From Pseudoscleropodium purum (lineage: Eukaryota > Streptophyta > Bryopsida > Hypnales > Brachytheciaceae): DNA of 64,000 bases. Under the pieces are notes generated by a model. The model was not told the DNA's origin. It made no database searches and worked only from the letters and a program-made list of their open reading frames with translations. Shown here piece by piece: positions 23,361 through 35,867 of this stretch. The position numbers and the translations under genes are program-made. Positions within the stretch are counted from its first letter, which is position 1. Each line of letters begins with the position of its first letter. The stretch lies in contig OZ017803.1 in assembly GCA_963969395.1 (NCBI GenBank), forward strand, positions 11,966,001 to 12,030,000, in the 5' to 3' direction.

Positions 23361-24407
23361 GATCCACTTGAAGGAGGGTTTTGCCATCAGTGACTATAAG
23401 AATGAAAGGTATAGATGGATACTGAATTTTCTAATTCCAATCTTGTATCCGGAAAAGCCTACCCGAGTTACGGTCATGGTGGCTAACACCATTTTCAAGG
23501 CTTTCGAGGACCGGATTGTCGATTGGGGGAGAGTGATTCAAAGAGTAGTGGGCAAACTAGCAGAGCACGTGGGTCGGGTGAAATACAACCCTATTACGTT
23601 GTATCCATATTCCACTTCTATCACCACAAAGAGGTCTTGAATGTTGAGGAGACGATTCAATACAACATCAGAGTCGAAATCATGAAGCACAGCCTTATGG
23701 ATGAGTTGGAGAAAGAGGAGAAGGAATCCGAAGAAGAAGAGCAACCAGAAGAAGAAGAAGAAGCAATGGACTGGAGATGAAGGAAGTTTATGGATGCAAT
23801 AGCATGGGGGAAGGCGCCAACACCAGAACAGGAAAAAACGATTCCAAATCTAGAACATCTTCAAGAGCTCGAGTTCTTCGAAGCCGGAATCCAATAGATG
23901 TAGTAGGCCAAATAAATGTATGGTGACCTGGAGGATCATGTGCTCCTTATTGCAAGCAAACTCAAGGTGGGGTCAGACCAAATTTTGGAGGAAATCTGGA
24001 AATGTCTAAATCTGGAAGAGTTCCGATAAAATGAAGAACACATCCAAAAGTTGGAGGAGGAAAGGAATAGCTTCAAGTCCCAACTGGAGTGGACGGAGGG
24101 GGAGTTGAACGTGGTGAGACAGAAAGAGATGGAGGCTCTTTGACTCATCCACAACCTCAAAGAACTTGTCATGGTTCAGGAGCATACGGTGATCTGAGTT
24201 GACCTCTATACCACCTGGTTGGAGAAGAAAGGACACATGATTGGATTAAAGATGATAAAGATCCTAGTCAACTTCGAAGCCCAGATGGAGATTGTTTTGA
24301 AAGACATGTGCAAGTTACTCGGATACTTGGATCCAGAACGAGCTATCCATTTAGAAGGGTTTTTGGAAGTCCCCCAAAGCATATTCTGGAATACTTCGGT
24401 TCGATAG
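23361..24407 (+). pseudogene. Decayed gag-like protein with acidic coiled-coil
   Basis: Three forward pieces are collinear. 23368-23640 is a globular start (AISDYKNERYRWILNFLIP, ILYPEKPTRVTVMVANTIF). 23640-23780 is very acidic (EKEESEEEEQPEEEEEA, in a shifted frame). 23800-24230 is a long heptad-rich helix with EEHIQKLEEERNSFKSQ. 24219-24407 ends in an amphipathic segment (YLDPERAIHLEGFLEVPQS). Frame changes and stops interrupt it. No zinc knuckle, protease or RT is nearby. The pattern is that of the single ORF of a large non-autonomous LTR element, but I do not recognise the family; a host coiled-coil gene fragment is the alternative. Confidence 0.45.
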
Positions 24408-26436
24408 ACTTCGATCCGGCAAGCTTCTAGTGGTCCAATTTAGCCACAATCAGAGGGACTAAAGTCTATCTTCACTCCAATTGCAGGATCATCAGATAGT
24501 CAAGCACAGACTCTATAAAACTAGCGGTACCGAAGCCGGAGAAAGGGACAAGTAAGAAGTCTATTCTAGTAGAGTAAGGGGTTTCCATCCCAATTTTTCT
24601 ACTACCTGGGAAAATCATGGCCGGAATGTTCATGGTATCCGGATTGGCGGTTTGCAGTAACCTCAACGTATAGATTGGAGTAATAACAAATCTGGACCGA
24701 TCTCATCTGTATGATTTCTCACATATGCAGCAATCGACACCAAAGCAGAATCGTGTTGAGATTGAATTGAGTGAATCACCTCAAGCCAAAGATCTAGAGA
24801 TTCAGAAGATTGAGGTGAAAGAATTGAGTCGAAAGAAGAGGTGTTGAAGTTTGAATCCAAGGAAGAGACAGAATCGGAAGATTCACTTCTAGAGGTTTCA
24901 CGTAAGCCTCAAATTCGATCATCAACAAAAAGTATACCGATGAAGACTCCAGGCAGTCAAAGCGGGAGAAGCTTGAAGAAGGCATGGTGGGATGGATAGA
25001 TAGTAGGTAGTTACGTAGGATTTCCATTCCGGAACGGGATTTCCAAACATAAGTCCGGATTCCAGATTGTTTTAGGGGTTCCGGATTTGTAGGGACAGTT
25101 GGGTAGTGAATGTTTTGGATATCCCGGGTTATTCACTCGTTGGTTGCCCTGATTTCCGGGGTACCTTTTTGGCTTTTTAGGCGTTGACTTTGGTTGTAGT
25201 TTTGGTTTTTAAGGGTAGGCAAGTTTGTTGCCCTCTCATTCCATTCAATTATTTTGTGGTATTTCATTCTTTTCTTTAATTTAAGTCACTTGGTGAACAT
25301 TCTGGCTCCAACTGTGTATCCAGATTGTGTTAGTTTGTTGTTTGGAGTGTTGAGATGTGAGAAGGATGGGTGAAAAAGAATCTGGATTTCAAATAACTGG
25401 ATCGGATTGAGAGAGTACTATTGTAATGATGTTAGATTCGTAATGAAGGAGTTACGTGTGGTGCCTTTGAACTACTAGAACGATAATCTGGTTTTTAGTG
25501 AAGAGTGGTGTGAATGCAAATCCGGAATTGAAAACAATTCTGTACAAAAATTAGCAACCACCAGAGGAAACTCCCACTCACCAAAAGGTCTACCAACCTT
25601 GGGATCCGTCTTACACCTAGAGAGATTACCCCCTTGTCAATTCCTGATGTTTGAGATTTGTTGTTGTAGTAAGGAGGAATGAATGCAATCCTAAGTGACC
25701 TGCATTCCGAATCGGCCATCCAGAATGTTGTAAAGATTTGGATCTACCTCCTGTGCTATAACACCCTGAGTATTTGGGTATTTGTTGTCTTGTCTGTGTA
25801 GTAAATAGACTAGAGTGGTGAAGTCTCTACCCCTCGAAAAATCAATAGCAGACCCTCTGATGGTAAAATAGAGGAATTGAAAACCAGTTTATTAAGGGAC
25901 AAAACCAGAAACCAGGTGATATCGGATCCGGATTGGAATCTAGATAGTAGTGATTCCGAAAAAGAGAGAGAAAGAGAATAGTCAGAAGAGGAGAAAATGA
26001 TCATCTGGATATTGGAATTTGGGAAACCATCTAGAATTCCCTAGGATGATAATTCATGTCATCTTACCACGTTTTCATTTATAAAGATACTTACGCCTAA
26101 ACTGCACATACAACAATACATACAACAACACATACAACAACACATACAAATAAGAAAGCTCTTTAAACATTTGTATAGTTAGATTTTGGAAAAAAAACAA
26201 TTTGCTTCATTAAAAGTAACTATAAACCCAAGATTTTTTTTTCGTAAGAAAAATGCACTTGAAAAAGCTTAGGCACTTCGGAGTTAACATAATTAAAAAT
26301 AGTTGAATCTACATTGAAATATGGGTCAACTAAAATTTATGAAAGAAAACCATATATAGATTAAGATATTAAGAATTTTAGAAAAAAAAATAACTCATAT
26401 ATAGATGATAGGATTAAATGACATTTAATCACTCAA
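24408..26436 (+). other. Rest of the decayed retroelement, non-coding
   Basis: No intact gene. TCCGGA-containing sequence of the same style continues to about 26040 and then gives way to AT-rich DNA. 25800-25990 reads as a shattered acidic, Arg/Glu-rich coding piece (EKEREREREY in one frame). 25130-25300 has the look of an LTR promoter or leader. 26100-26140 holds four imperfect CATACAACAA units. I found no paired LTRs. Confidence 0.35.
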
Positions 26437-27319
26437 GGATTTTGACTATATTTTCACCAAAAATGCTCTAAAATTGCCATTTCTAGTACAAGTACCTAAT
26501 TTTATAAAAACAACACATTTTTAGACACATGTAACCATAGGGTCTTGTAGTATGCCAATTTGAGAAGATGTGAAAAAAATTTAGAAACTTCCACCGTGTG
26601 GATTGCAAGATATTAGCATTTGAATTGACAAAAAAAACTTTTATTGCTTTATGAAAAAATGGGCAATTGCGTTTCACAAGATCACATTTGTGTGAAAAAA
26701 ATGTTCCAAATGGTAGTGCTTCTTCAGATTCATTCTTCAAGGCAAGTTGGCTATATGCTTGAAAAAATTTAGATCATTTAGAATTGTTTCATATAAAAAA
26801 AAGAATATAAATAAATAAAAGTAGAGAATGATTCAAAATACTAATTTGTGAAGAATTTAGTTATGAAATTGAAAAATGTCAATCCTAATGGTGGTAATGT
26901 TGTAATAAATAATCTACATCCAATATTGAAAATTGAGTTAAATAAAAAACTTCAAAGTTTATTTGGAAGTAAAGATTTTATAACTACCTACAAACTAAAA
27001 CTACTCATAACATCCATTTCATTAATCAAAAGGAAATGATTCAAATATTTCTACACATATATAAATTCAAAAAGCTAATTTCAAACTTTTCTTTTTGAAA
27101 AAAGTATTTCTTAAAGAAATTTTCTAAGCTGCTTGATCTACCAGCCCAACATTGAAATTTACATATTGTACAATAATTTCTTAACCATGTAATAAAAAAT
27201 TATAAAAGATTTGGGCCTTAAAGATAGTCTTAAAACACAATGTGTAAAAAAATTTAAGTGAAAAAAATAAAAATTGTGTTTGTTGTGAGCTATTCAAAAT
27301 CACTATGTTGCCAAAAAAT
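26437..27319 (+). repeat. Left arm of the long inverted repeat
   Basis: 883 bp, AT-rich, pairs with the reverse complement of 29645-30565. Small indels and many substitutions show that it is not recent. Related single arms occur at about 38240-38460 (inside the hAT element) and 52430-52570. No gene. Confidence 0.75.
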
Positions 27320-28079
27320 GTCATTCGGTCCTTTAGGAATTAAAGCCAAAAAACACAAAGCATAGAAGAAATTCATCATGAGAAGAAGATAATTAAAAGG
27401 AATTCAATATAAAAAAAGCAAAAAAAACGTTCAACATGTAAAGAGATCAATCAAAAGAAGTTGGCAACTAGATATATTGTAGCATTTGCCAATCATACAT
27501 GCAAAATTAGAAAAACAAAATTATAATGGCATGTTTCCTAAAATCATTAATTAGTTGCATGCTTGTTGTTATATCATTCTTCCTTCATCAACAACTTGAT
27601 AGAAAACAATATATTGGGTTAGATCAAAACCTAGCTTGTTTACAAATATTGGTAAACAAGCACTCCTCTATATCCACCACATATTCTAATACTACATTGT
27701 ACATAGGATTTAGCAAACCTTGTAGTTGTCTATTGTGTACTTTACTTTTACAATCACTTCAAGAAGCGATTTTTGACTAGTGACTAGATGTGTTGTACAA
27801 TCCACACAAACTTTAATCAATCTAATTTGCAACCTTGACGTGTATTGTTTATATATCATAGATGCAAATATCAAGTTGAACTTTTACAAGTGTAGTTGAT
27901 GTTGGGCTAAATTTTGATCACTAAGTGATTCTAAAGATGGTATCTATCTCATACATTTGAAAACTACCAACAATATCTAAGGAAAGGTATGCAATGTAAC
28001 AATAATGTAGGTATCATCTATTAGAATTGACTAGAATTTAAAAAACAAACTATTATGCATTTGATGAAGAGAAGTAGAC

Positions 28080-28970
28080 CTAAAGAGGTTTTATATCCAC
28101 ATGTATAAAAGGATTAAATTCAAGATCATTGCCAATAGATGATGGTACAATAGCTAAATCACCCATTTCACCTTCTTAAGTAGGGCCTCATTCTTAGGTT
28201 CTAGTGTCAAAGCAAACTCCAAATTCTTTTGGGTACATTGTAATAGGTAGTAACCAATTACAATAATTAGCTTCTTCATTTTAGGGCAAAATAACAAACT
28301 AGGGTTGTTCAACATAATACCATTATCTTCTAGGAAATTATAAATAGAAATCCTAGTATTTTAGGAATGCTCATATGTACATCTTGAACCAACTATGAAA
28401 TAGTCCACCTATAGAAATAAGAACTTTACTAGATTTACTTTGGGATCATTATAAAGTAAGTCTACACATTCCTAATCCATTATATAGCTCAATTGATAAA
28501 AAAGAATAATCTGAAAGAAAGGATACTTTATGACCACAATAAACTTGCGTTTCAAGAGGGAGTGAGGCAAGAGTCTTGTATAATGATTCATACATTTGGT
28601 CAAGTGTCATTTGGGTAGGTAATCAACATAGCATAATGTGAAAAAAATATGTTATCAAAGTACTAAAAAATTCTAAATATAATAGCATCTATAACAAAAA
28701 AAAATAGTTACAATACACATCTAGAAGACACTGTATTCAATAATGTCCATCACTACCTTCCTAGAAAGTTCACAAGGTCTGAAAAATGACTTTAAAGGAG
28801 ATGGATACCTTAAGGTAGTAAGGGATTTAAAGAGATTCACAAGACAAAACCCACTCTAGAGTCTTGAGGCATTTAACATGAATAATAAGGTTGATAGGTA
28901 ACTCGTCTCTATGTTGCAAAGCATGTGAGCATCCCTCTACTTTATCCTTTAGGCCACCATATATCAGCAC
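28080..28970 (-). pseudogene. Glyoxalase II (hydroxyacylglutathione hydrolase) fragment
   Basis: Glyoxalase II hydrolyses S-D-lactoylglutathione in methylglyoxal detoxification. Three exon-like blocks on the minus strand match its C-terminal half. 28863-28970 has IYGGLKDKVEGCSHALQHRD. 28527-28610 has LDQMYESLYKTLASLPLETQ then VYCGH, a metal/active-site region, ending at a GT donor. 28080-28228 has NLEFALTLEPKN, then after a frameshift PSSIGNDLEFNPFIHVD and a stop. The gap 28229-28526 fits a retained intron, so it was copied from genomic DNA and not from mRNA. The upstream H-x-H-x-D-H metal-binding exon is not visible. It sits between the arms of the inverted-repeat element. Non-functional. 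Confidence 0.78.
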
Positions 28971-29644
28971 ATTCTTGAAAAGTTTTTCATGTTGTTGTTC
29001 TTTCTAGCAAGATCCTTTTTACATCTCAAAATATATCAATATTTTATTTTTAGAATTTGTAACATATGTTATGATGAACATTGCTCAAGTAGCCAAACAA
29101 ATGAAAGTATATGTTATTGAAAAAATAATATTCCCACCATCATAATAACATTAAATGACTAGAGTGCCAACACAAAACCAACGCAGGATTCTAAAGTTCA
29201 AAACATTGATAGGAGGAGGTTTAGAATCCATAATATTAGCCCTTCTTTAATTGCACTTATAACATGTGAGTGCCTATTTATCCACCCTTAGTAAATACGC
29301 GTGCACAACCAGGTTCTTGTATCTTGAGTTTAAATCTTAATGGGTGTATAACATTGGTCCATTGTGCTTTTCAAGCAATGGATCTTTTCTAATGCTTAAG
29401 TGCCTTAACTTGCAAAATAACCCAAAAAAATCCTACTCTAGTGCATAAGATAAGTAGAACAACCAAATTATTATGGATGTTATTCTCTTAGGTTCAAAGC
29501 ATTGCAATAGTGTGAGAAAATCTAAGATTTAACACCTAAAAAAGTCAAAGCTTTGCCGTAGTATGAAAAAAATAGGAATTGGTTTCCAAACTTTAGAAAG
29601 TTGTTTCCAACCCAACACCTCTTATCCGCTAAACGCCTAAACTA

Positions 29645-30565
29645 CGTTTTTTGGCAACATAGAAATTTTGGGGAACTCAATACAAATAGACTTTTTTTTT
29701 TTTTTATACTGAAATTCTAACACAACATGTGCCCAAGGAGTAACTTTAAGGCCCAACAATTTTCATAACTTTTGACTACATGGTTAAAAAGTTATGGTAT
29801 AATATGTACTTTTCATTGCTTGGCGAGTAATCTAGGCAGCAAAAAAAACTTCTTCAAAAATCATTTTTTTAAGAAATTAAAATTTAAAATCGGTTCTCTA
29901 CATTTATATATATATATGGTAAGCTTTGAATCATTCCATTTTGATGAATGAGTCAAAAGCTATGACGAATTTTAGTTTGCAAGATTTCAAGGTTGCTATT
30001 GAATTTCTTTTCTAAATCAAACTTTTAAATTCCTATATTTAACTCAATTTTCAATATTTTGGGAGAAAAATAAAAGCATTGGATGTAGATTGTTTATTAC
30101 AACATTAAGACCATTGGAATTGGTATTTTTCAATTTCATAAATAAATTGTTAACAATTTAGTATTTTGAATCATTCTCTATTTCTTTCTATTTACTATAT
30201 TTTTCTTATATGTTGTATGATTCCAAATGATTTGAAATTTTTCAAGTATGTAGCCAACTTGACCTGAAAAATGAATCCAAATAATTGAAATTATTTTGGA
30301 TATTTTTTCATACAAATGTGACCTTCTGAAGTGCAACTACCTGGATTTTCGAAGGGCCAAAAAAAGGAAATTTGTCACTTCAAATGCTAATATCTTGCAA
30401 TCTATAAGGTGGAAATTTTTGAAATTTTTTCCACGTGTTTTCAAACAAGTTTACTACAAGATCCAAAGGTAACATGTGTCTAAAAATGTTTTTTTTCTAA
30501 ATTTTGGTACATGTACTAGAAATGGTAGTTTGAAAGTGGTTTTGGTGAAAATATAGTCAAAACCA
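29645..30565 (-). repeat. Right arm of the long inverted repeat
   Basis: 921 bp, reverse complement of 26437-27319 with indels. It contains a short TA run at 29908-29922 and a T-run at 29692-29705 that the left arm lacks. No gene. Confidence 0.75.
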
Positions 30566-32201
30566 TTTAGGGGGTTAATTAATCAACACTTAGTACGTGC
30601 ACCTTGAGAATTTTTGTTCCAACCCATAATCTCTCCAAATGACACAATACTTAGTACGTGGACCTTATGAATTTTGGTTCTAATCCAAAATCTTTTTAAA
30701 TGAAGAAAGAAAATAAGCTTTGAAGGGACCCCAATGTCCTTCAAAGCAAGCTTAAAAAACAACAACAATTGAGCACAATGGCTCTAAAAACACAAAATAG
30801 ATAGAAGTTGGCCAAATGACCAACATTCACTAATAAATGTAGGTAAAGCAACCAAGAAACACAAAAGAGGGGTGTTTAAAGGGAAGAAGAGAGCCCTAAT
30901 ATATTGTACTCATTTAAGGCTTCAAATTCCCTTTTAACAAGGCTTAGAGTGCCCTCCACGTCAAGCCTTGTCTCATTTTAATCTACTCTCTTGATCTCCT
31001 ACGTTGAATGTAACTTGAACTTTTGGAGATAGACTCCAAATCACAAATGAATTGTGTCATTGGCTTTAGAAGTTCATTTTTAGTCTAGAGTCCCTCCCCC
31101 ACTCCCTTTTCCTACTCTAAAATCTCAAAGAATCTTAGCAGCAATTAGAAATCCCAAAGGGGTAAAAATCCAAGTTTTGGAGTTTACCATTTTTTCCAAA
31201 ACTAACTAGCCTAGGCTCTTAAGCAAATCCAAGGAAGTAAAAAAAGACCCCATATTTACTTTATTTGGACATTGTGTGCTCACAATACACTGGCCAACTC
31301 CACAAATGCTATTTAATTTTGTTGATTTTGGAGGTTTCTGTCAGTTTTTGCACTTTCTGCTATTGAAATGTTATAAAATTTATTGAGGTGCTTAATTTTC
31401 TTAAGAAAAATATACTAAATTTTAGTGAGATTTTACTACATCAAAAATAATTTCTATAAATTTTCCATACTAAACTTTGGCAATTGACCGTCCGGAGGAA
31501 TATCTTTTGACTATCAGAAAATTCCGAAATTTTTTTGGGAACCTCCATAGAATTATTTTTAAAAATGTAAAAGTTCAGATTCTTAACTTGTACATGTAAA
31601 AAAAGCACAAAATCCTACTATCTCCTTTAACTTTCGATGAACAAAGAATCTTTCACACAAAACGAAATTTTGGCAAAGCGATTGTATCATTGGACTCCTA
31701 GCACAACTCCCATCTCAAATCACTATAGTGAGGTTGTAGATGCCCTTTGCTGCTCCATTTGAGTTTTTTCACTTGTAGGTTAATATTTGGGGTTTTTACT
31801 ATTTCATCAATGGAATGGAGAAACTATAACTTATCTTTGAAAATCTACTTTAGGGTTCTTACATAGTTTTGTCAAATAAAATTAGCCAATTTATGTTTCA
31901 TTACACAATAGGTTTAGAAAATTAGGCAATTTCTACAAACATGCTTACTATTTACAATACGTGGATTTTTATCCTATTTATAGGCGGGATTTGGATGTTA
32001 TAAGGGAAAACTAGGTTTAATAGGACCAAAGGCTATATTGGTATATACAGTATCTATTTTGGTCTAACACTCTATTTAGGTCTTTTTATACATTTAAACC
32101 ACACTCAAAACTATAAAAAATTCAAAAAAAAAATTTGAGTCTTAAGTGACAAAAATGAGACTCATACAAATTACAATAGAACTTACAATAGAACACACTA
32201 T
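30566..32201. other. Non-genic interval with a short tandem duplication
   Basis: No gene. 30588-30647 and 30648-30707 are an imperfect tandem duplication of about 60 bp (ACTTAGTACGTG.ACCTT.GAATTTT.GTTC.AA.CCA). The minus-strand frame 30583-30768 only reflects it. The remainder is AT-rich with no recognisable element. Confidence 0.4.
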
Positions 32202-33739
32202 CACTACAAGAAAAAGAGGGGTTTTGCAACTATAGTATGCAACTAGTTTTACAGTTGCATCGTACATTTACAACTAGGCGATAATTTAGAACCCCCAATT
32301 GTAGTGAACAAGTCACATCAGTTGCACTGTAGTCTGTCACATGAAGTGACATCGAGGCCATTCTACATCGGATTGTAGTGTTAGATGGATTCCTATGAGA
32401 GTTCTTCTTATTCTTGGATGGGTTTCATTCAAATGTTGGAGTTCATCCACCTTAGAGTTTGAGTGTTTAGATGGAAAGAGCTCTTTGACTTGACATTGTT
32501 GTCAAATCAAGTTTTGTGAGCATTTTGGAGAGAGTTGTGTATTGTGCTTTGCTTGAAGATGATGGATTATTATTTAGTAAAAGCTTCACTTCTTCTCTTA
32601 CGTTTACACTCTTTCATTCTTCCTTTGTGGAGTGAGAGCCGCTTGACTTTGTGTGTGTAGTTTCCATAGTTTTTCACTTGACAACAATTTGAAGGTGTGT
32701 TTGTTATGCATTCTTGTTTAGTTTTTATTACATATTTGGTGTTAGTTATAGCACTTGATCTGTTGTGTGATACAATCTTTATTTACAAGACAAATCGCAA
32801 GTTTCTTTTTCATCCAATAGCATACCAAAGACTTCATCAATGAACTCTTTTGACATAGTTGCTAATGTGGAACTTGCTTAAGTGCAACTTGTTTGCAATT
32901 CATGTGCAACTTGTTTACAATTGATTTGCAACTTGTCTACAATTGATTTGCAACTTATTTGCAACTCATTTACAACTTGTCTATGATTTGTAGATTTTGA
33001 AGTTTCAATCTCAATGATTTGTAGATATCAAAATTTTAGATCTAGCTTCTTTTTCAAATTATCAAATCCAAATATTGATATTAAATAGATTTCACCAATT
33101 TACAAAACTTTACAATTTCCACAGGTTCTAAAATTTTTTAGACTTTGAAAACTTAGTGATTTCTATAGAGTATAGAAATCTACAAAATGTAGAAATATTA
33201 GAATTTCATAATTAGAATTCATTACATAAGAATGCTATAACTTACAATTCTTATATGTTCAACCTAATGGTACTCTTAACAATTGATGTGGGACAATTGT
33301 AATTGTTTTCTAGTTTAACTCTAGTTGTAGTCTAGTTGCTTTCAAGTTACTTTCTAATTACTTTCAAATTGCAATCTAGTTCCTTTTTAGTTGCACTCTA
33401 GTTGCTTTTGAGTTGAATTCTAGTCAAATTGCAGTTGAATTTAGATTCTATGTAGCTATAGTTTGACTCATTAGACTCTACAGAATAGAAAGTTGTCCAC
33501 ATCAACAATTGTAACAAATATTGGATGTAGAATATCTCACATCAATTCTTCTCATACATCCTTGTAATCTTAAACTTCACCTTGCAACTACTTTGCAACT
33601 ACTTTGCAACTACAATAACATATAATTTTGTTCATGTCAACTTTGGTGCAAAATATAGAGGGATACAATTGTAGGATAATTATATAGGACACATAGTTGC
33701 ATTGCAGTCAATTGTGGTAGACACGTTTTTTTTCTAGTG
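32202..33739. mobile_element. Non-autonomous CACTA (En/Spm) element
   Basis: The left end CACTACAAGAAAAAGAGG is the classical plant CACTA terminus; the right end TTTTTTTTCTAGTG is its imperfect inverted partner. The 3-bp flanks are TAT and CAT, a duplication with one mismatch. The element is 1,538 bp and has no transposase. As usual for CACTA elements the subterminal zones are rich in short repeats: GTTGCA/TGCAAC words near the left end (32225-32345), a run of TTGCAACTT/TTTACAACTT units at 32870-33000, and TTGCAACTACTT units at 33585-33610. Confidence 0.8.
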
Positions 33740-34682
33740 CATAGATCTAATTTATTTGATTTGAAATACATAAAATCAATGAGATTCAAGTGCACAAACT
33801 TTCCTTAAGTCTGTAGTACAAGGTTGAATTTTATTGTCTAAAATTATAATTTCCTATTGTACTTTAGAATTAACAACTGAAAATTTGAGGTTGAATAAAC
33901 ACATATGATCTTCAAGAGCTTATAGTGGGATTTTGTATATTAAGATCCAATGTTGGCTTCACTTGCATTGGCATTATTTTTGGTATAAGCAATTAATACA
34001 AACTACAGCTGAAGACAAATTATATGTAGTTTAGTAACTCCCTTACTAGCAAAAAAAACCTTGTTCTTGATGGCTATTATCAAATTAGTAATAAAAAATT
34101 TGACTATGTAGAAGTCTATTATTTGGTGATTATCAAAGATTTAAATTGTGAAAATTACCAATGATATCAGTGGTGAGTGGTGAGTGGTGAGAACCATTTT
34201 AATTTTGGCACCATTCGATTGAGTTCCCTACAATACTTGGTTGAGCCACACTAAATCAATTATTGTTACATCTCCATTTCTTCATTAAATACCCTACAAA
34301 CCTCAACACCAAAACACTCTTGTTACAAATTGTAGAAAACCACGACTTCAGCTCAAACCACATTGTCCAAGTATGGAGTATTTAGTCCAAATTCTTGCTA
34401 ATATAAGGGCCATATTTCCAATTCCTTTCCAATCCCTCCTAAATAGGAAGATTGCCAATATGTGCCTACCAAATATATTGTAGATCACCATTTCTGTTCT
34501 TTACAAGACAATTTTTTTGTTCTTCAAGAAATTTCAATGACAACATTTACTTTAGGATGCAATTCAACAAATACAATTTCAAAAGACAAATCTTTCAACC
34601 TCTATGATATGAAACTCTAAAATTACATGCATAAGATGCCACCACAAGATCCTAAAAAGCTTCAAGAAAAGAACCAAAATGA
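33740..34682. other. AT-rich interval, nothing recognised
   Basis: I see no gene or clear repeat. 34171-34190 contains three copies of GTGAGTG/GTGAGAA-like words. Confidence 0.4.
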
Positions 34683-34795
34683 CACTAGAAGAAATTTGTA
34701 TTTGCTTCAACAAAATCTACATGACGTGTTTGTTGAGGCAAATGCAAAACACTTCATGTAGATTTTGTTGAGGCAAATGCAGATTTCTCCTAGTG
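34683..34795. mobile_element. Miniature CACTA-type MITE, near-perfect hairpin
   Basis: 113 bp. Ends CACTAGAAGAAATTTG and CAGATTTCTCCTAGTG are inverted repeats that continue inward (TATTTGC with GCAAATG), and the centre contains a second inverted pair (CTCAACAAAATCTACATGA in both orientations), so one strand can fold over nearly its whole length. It is flanked by the perfect 3-bp duplication TGA (34680-34682 and 34796-34798), as expected for CACTA transposition. Confidence 0.82.
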
Positions 34796-34798
34796 TGA

Positions 34799-35310
34799 GA
34801 AATGATCTAAGGTCTACTATATCTAAATATGAAGCTCATCCATTGCACTATTGTAATGCAAAGAGAAGTGAAAAAGACATACAAGTAGGCATAGTTGTCC
34901 TCCAAGCACGGCATTAGCAACACCTTTATGGTTCCTAATGTTGTTGTTTTCTTGCTTTCTACTATAAGAAGTTCCTAATGGGATGTTCCCCATAAGATAT
35001 AATAGGATTTCAATCCTCAATGTTGCACACACTTGAATTCACAAATAATTCTTCTGGTGCACTCACAATTGGCTTCAAGGAGTCGCAAGAACTAAACCAC
35101 AACGCACAATGAGTCTTGTAAGCAATAGAAATAGAGAGAGAAGGACAAAGATGGATGATTTTCATCCTTGGCTGAAGTGGACAAAGTTTTTATATACAAG
35201 TAGCATTCCATCAATTGTTTGGCTCCAAGATGGTTGAAAATTTTGAAGTGTATTGCCCAAATAATCCCAAATGATCACTAGATTTCTCCAAACGTGTCTC
35301 CCTAATAATC
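34799..35310. other. Non-genic flank of the hAT element
   Basis: No gene. AT-rich sequence containing a 69-codon minus-strand frame (34823-35032) without recognisable features. Confidence 0.4.
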
Positions 35311-35318
35311 ATCTTATC

Positions 35319-35460
35319 CAGGGTTGACACGACGTCCGGATGTTGTGTCCGCAGCGTCCGCTGACATTCGCGGTCCCCGCGGACGCAGCGTCCATCGGGA
35401 CCGCCCCGTCCGCTTTGACGGCCCTATTTCCCCCGACCGCCCTACCCAAACTGCCCCGCG
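35319..35460 (+). repeat. Left terminal GTCCG-repeat block of the hAT element
   Basis: About 140 bp of GC-rich sequence starting with the terminal inverted repeat. The motif GTCCG or its complement recurs every 10-20 bp. This is the expected place for transposase-binding subterminal repeats in hAT elements. 35461-35867, between it and the kinase-like stop, holds no gene. Confidence 0.75.
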
Positions 35461-35867
35461 GTCACTCCTTTAATCTTTAAACAATTAAATGTTAAATGAA
35501 GTGCAATGGTTGGCGATTTGTCATTAAAATAATGTCTCTTATAAGTTGAAAGATTATAAAGTTTGACCATGAGTCCATGATAGTCTTGAAACTATGAAAA
35601 AATTCCAATTCATTTTTAGAAGGCAAACTAAAAAAGTTTGTGACTTCAAATATATATATATATTATTTAAAAAATCGAGATCAACACAAATACAAACATA
35701 ATCAATATAGGCAAAATATATTGAATTTAATATAGAATACCATACATTGTGCACATTTGGCTAATTGCACATATAATTTTTTTCATTCCAACTCTATATT
35801 TCTAAACTAATTTTTAATGCCTATATAACCTATTCAAGTATTCAACTACTACTTCTGCACTACCAAT

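Larger units (their letters stand above)
26437..30565. mobile_element. Long-inverted-repeat element with captured glyoxalase II fragment (Pack-MULE-like)
   Basis: Two imperfect inverted arms of about 0.9 kb (26437-27319 and 29645-30565) enclose 2.3 kb. Matching landmarks read inward from each end: TTGACTATATTTTCACCA, CCATTTCTAGTACA.GTACC, TTTTTAGACACATGT, ATTGCAAGATATTAGCATTTGAA, AAGTTGGCTA, GAAAATTGAGTTAAAT and ATGTTGCCAAAAAA. The centre contains a degraded, intron-bearing glyoxalase II gene on the minus strand. Long terminal inverted repeats plus a captured genomic fragment is the structure of plant Pack-MULEs. I could not find a 9-bp duplication, so two independent inverted insertions of one repeat flanking a pseudogene remain possible. 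Confidence 0.62.

Noticed and set aside
26100..26145. Short CATACAACAA direct repeats as a CRISPR-like array
   Set aside because: Units are contiguous without spacers and too short; this is a simple tandem repeat.
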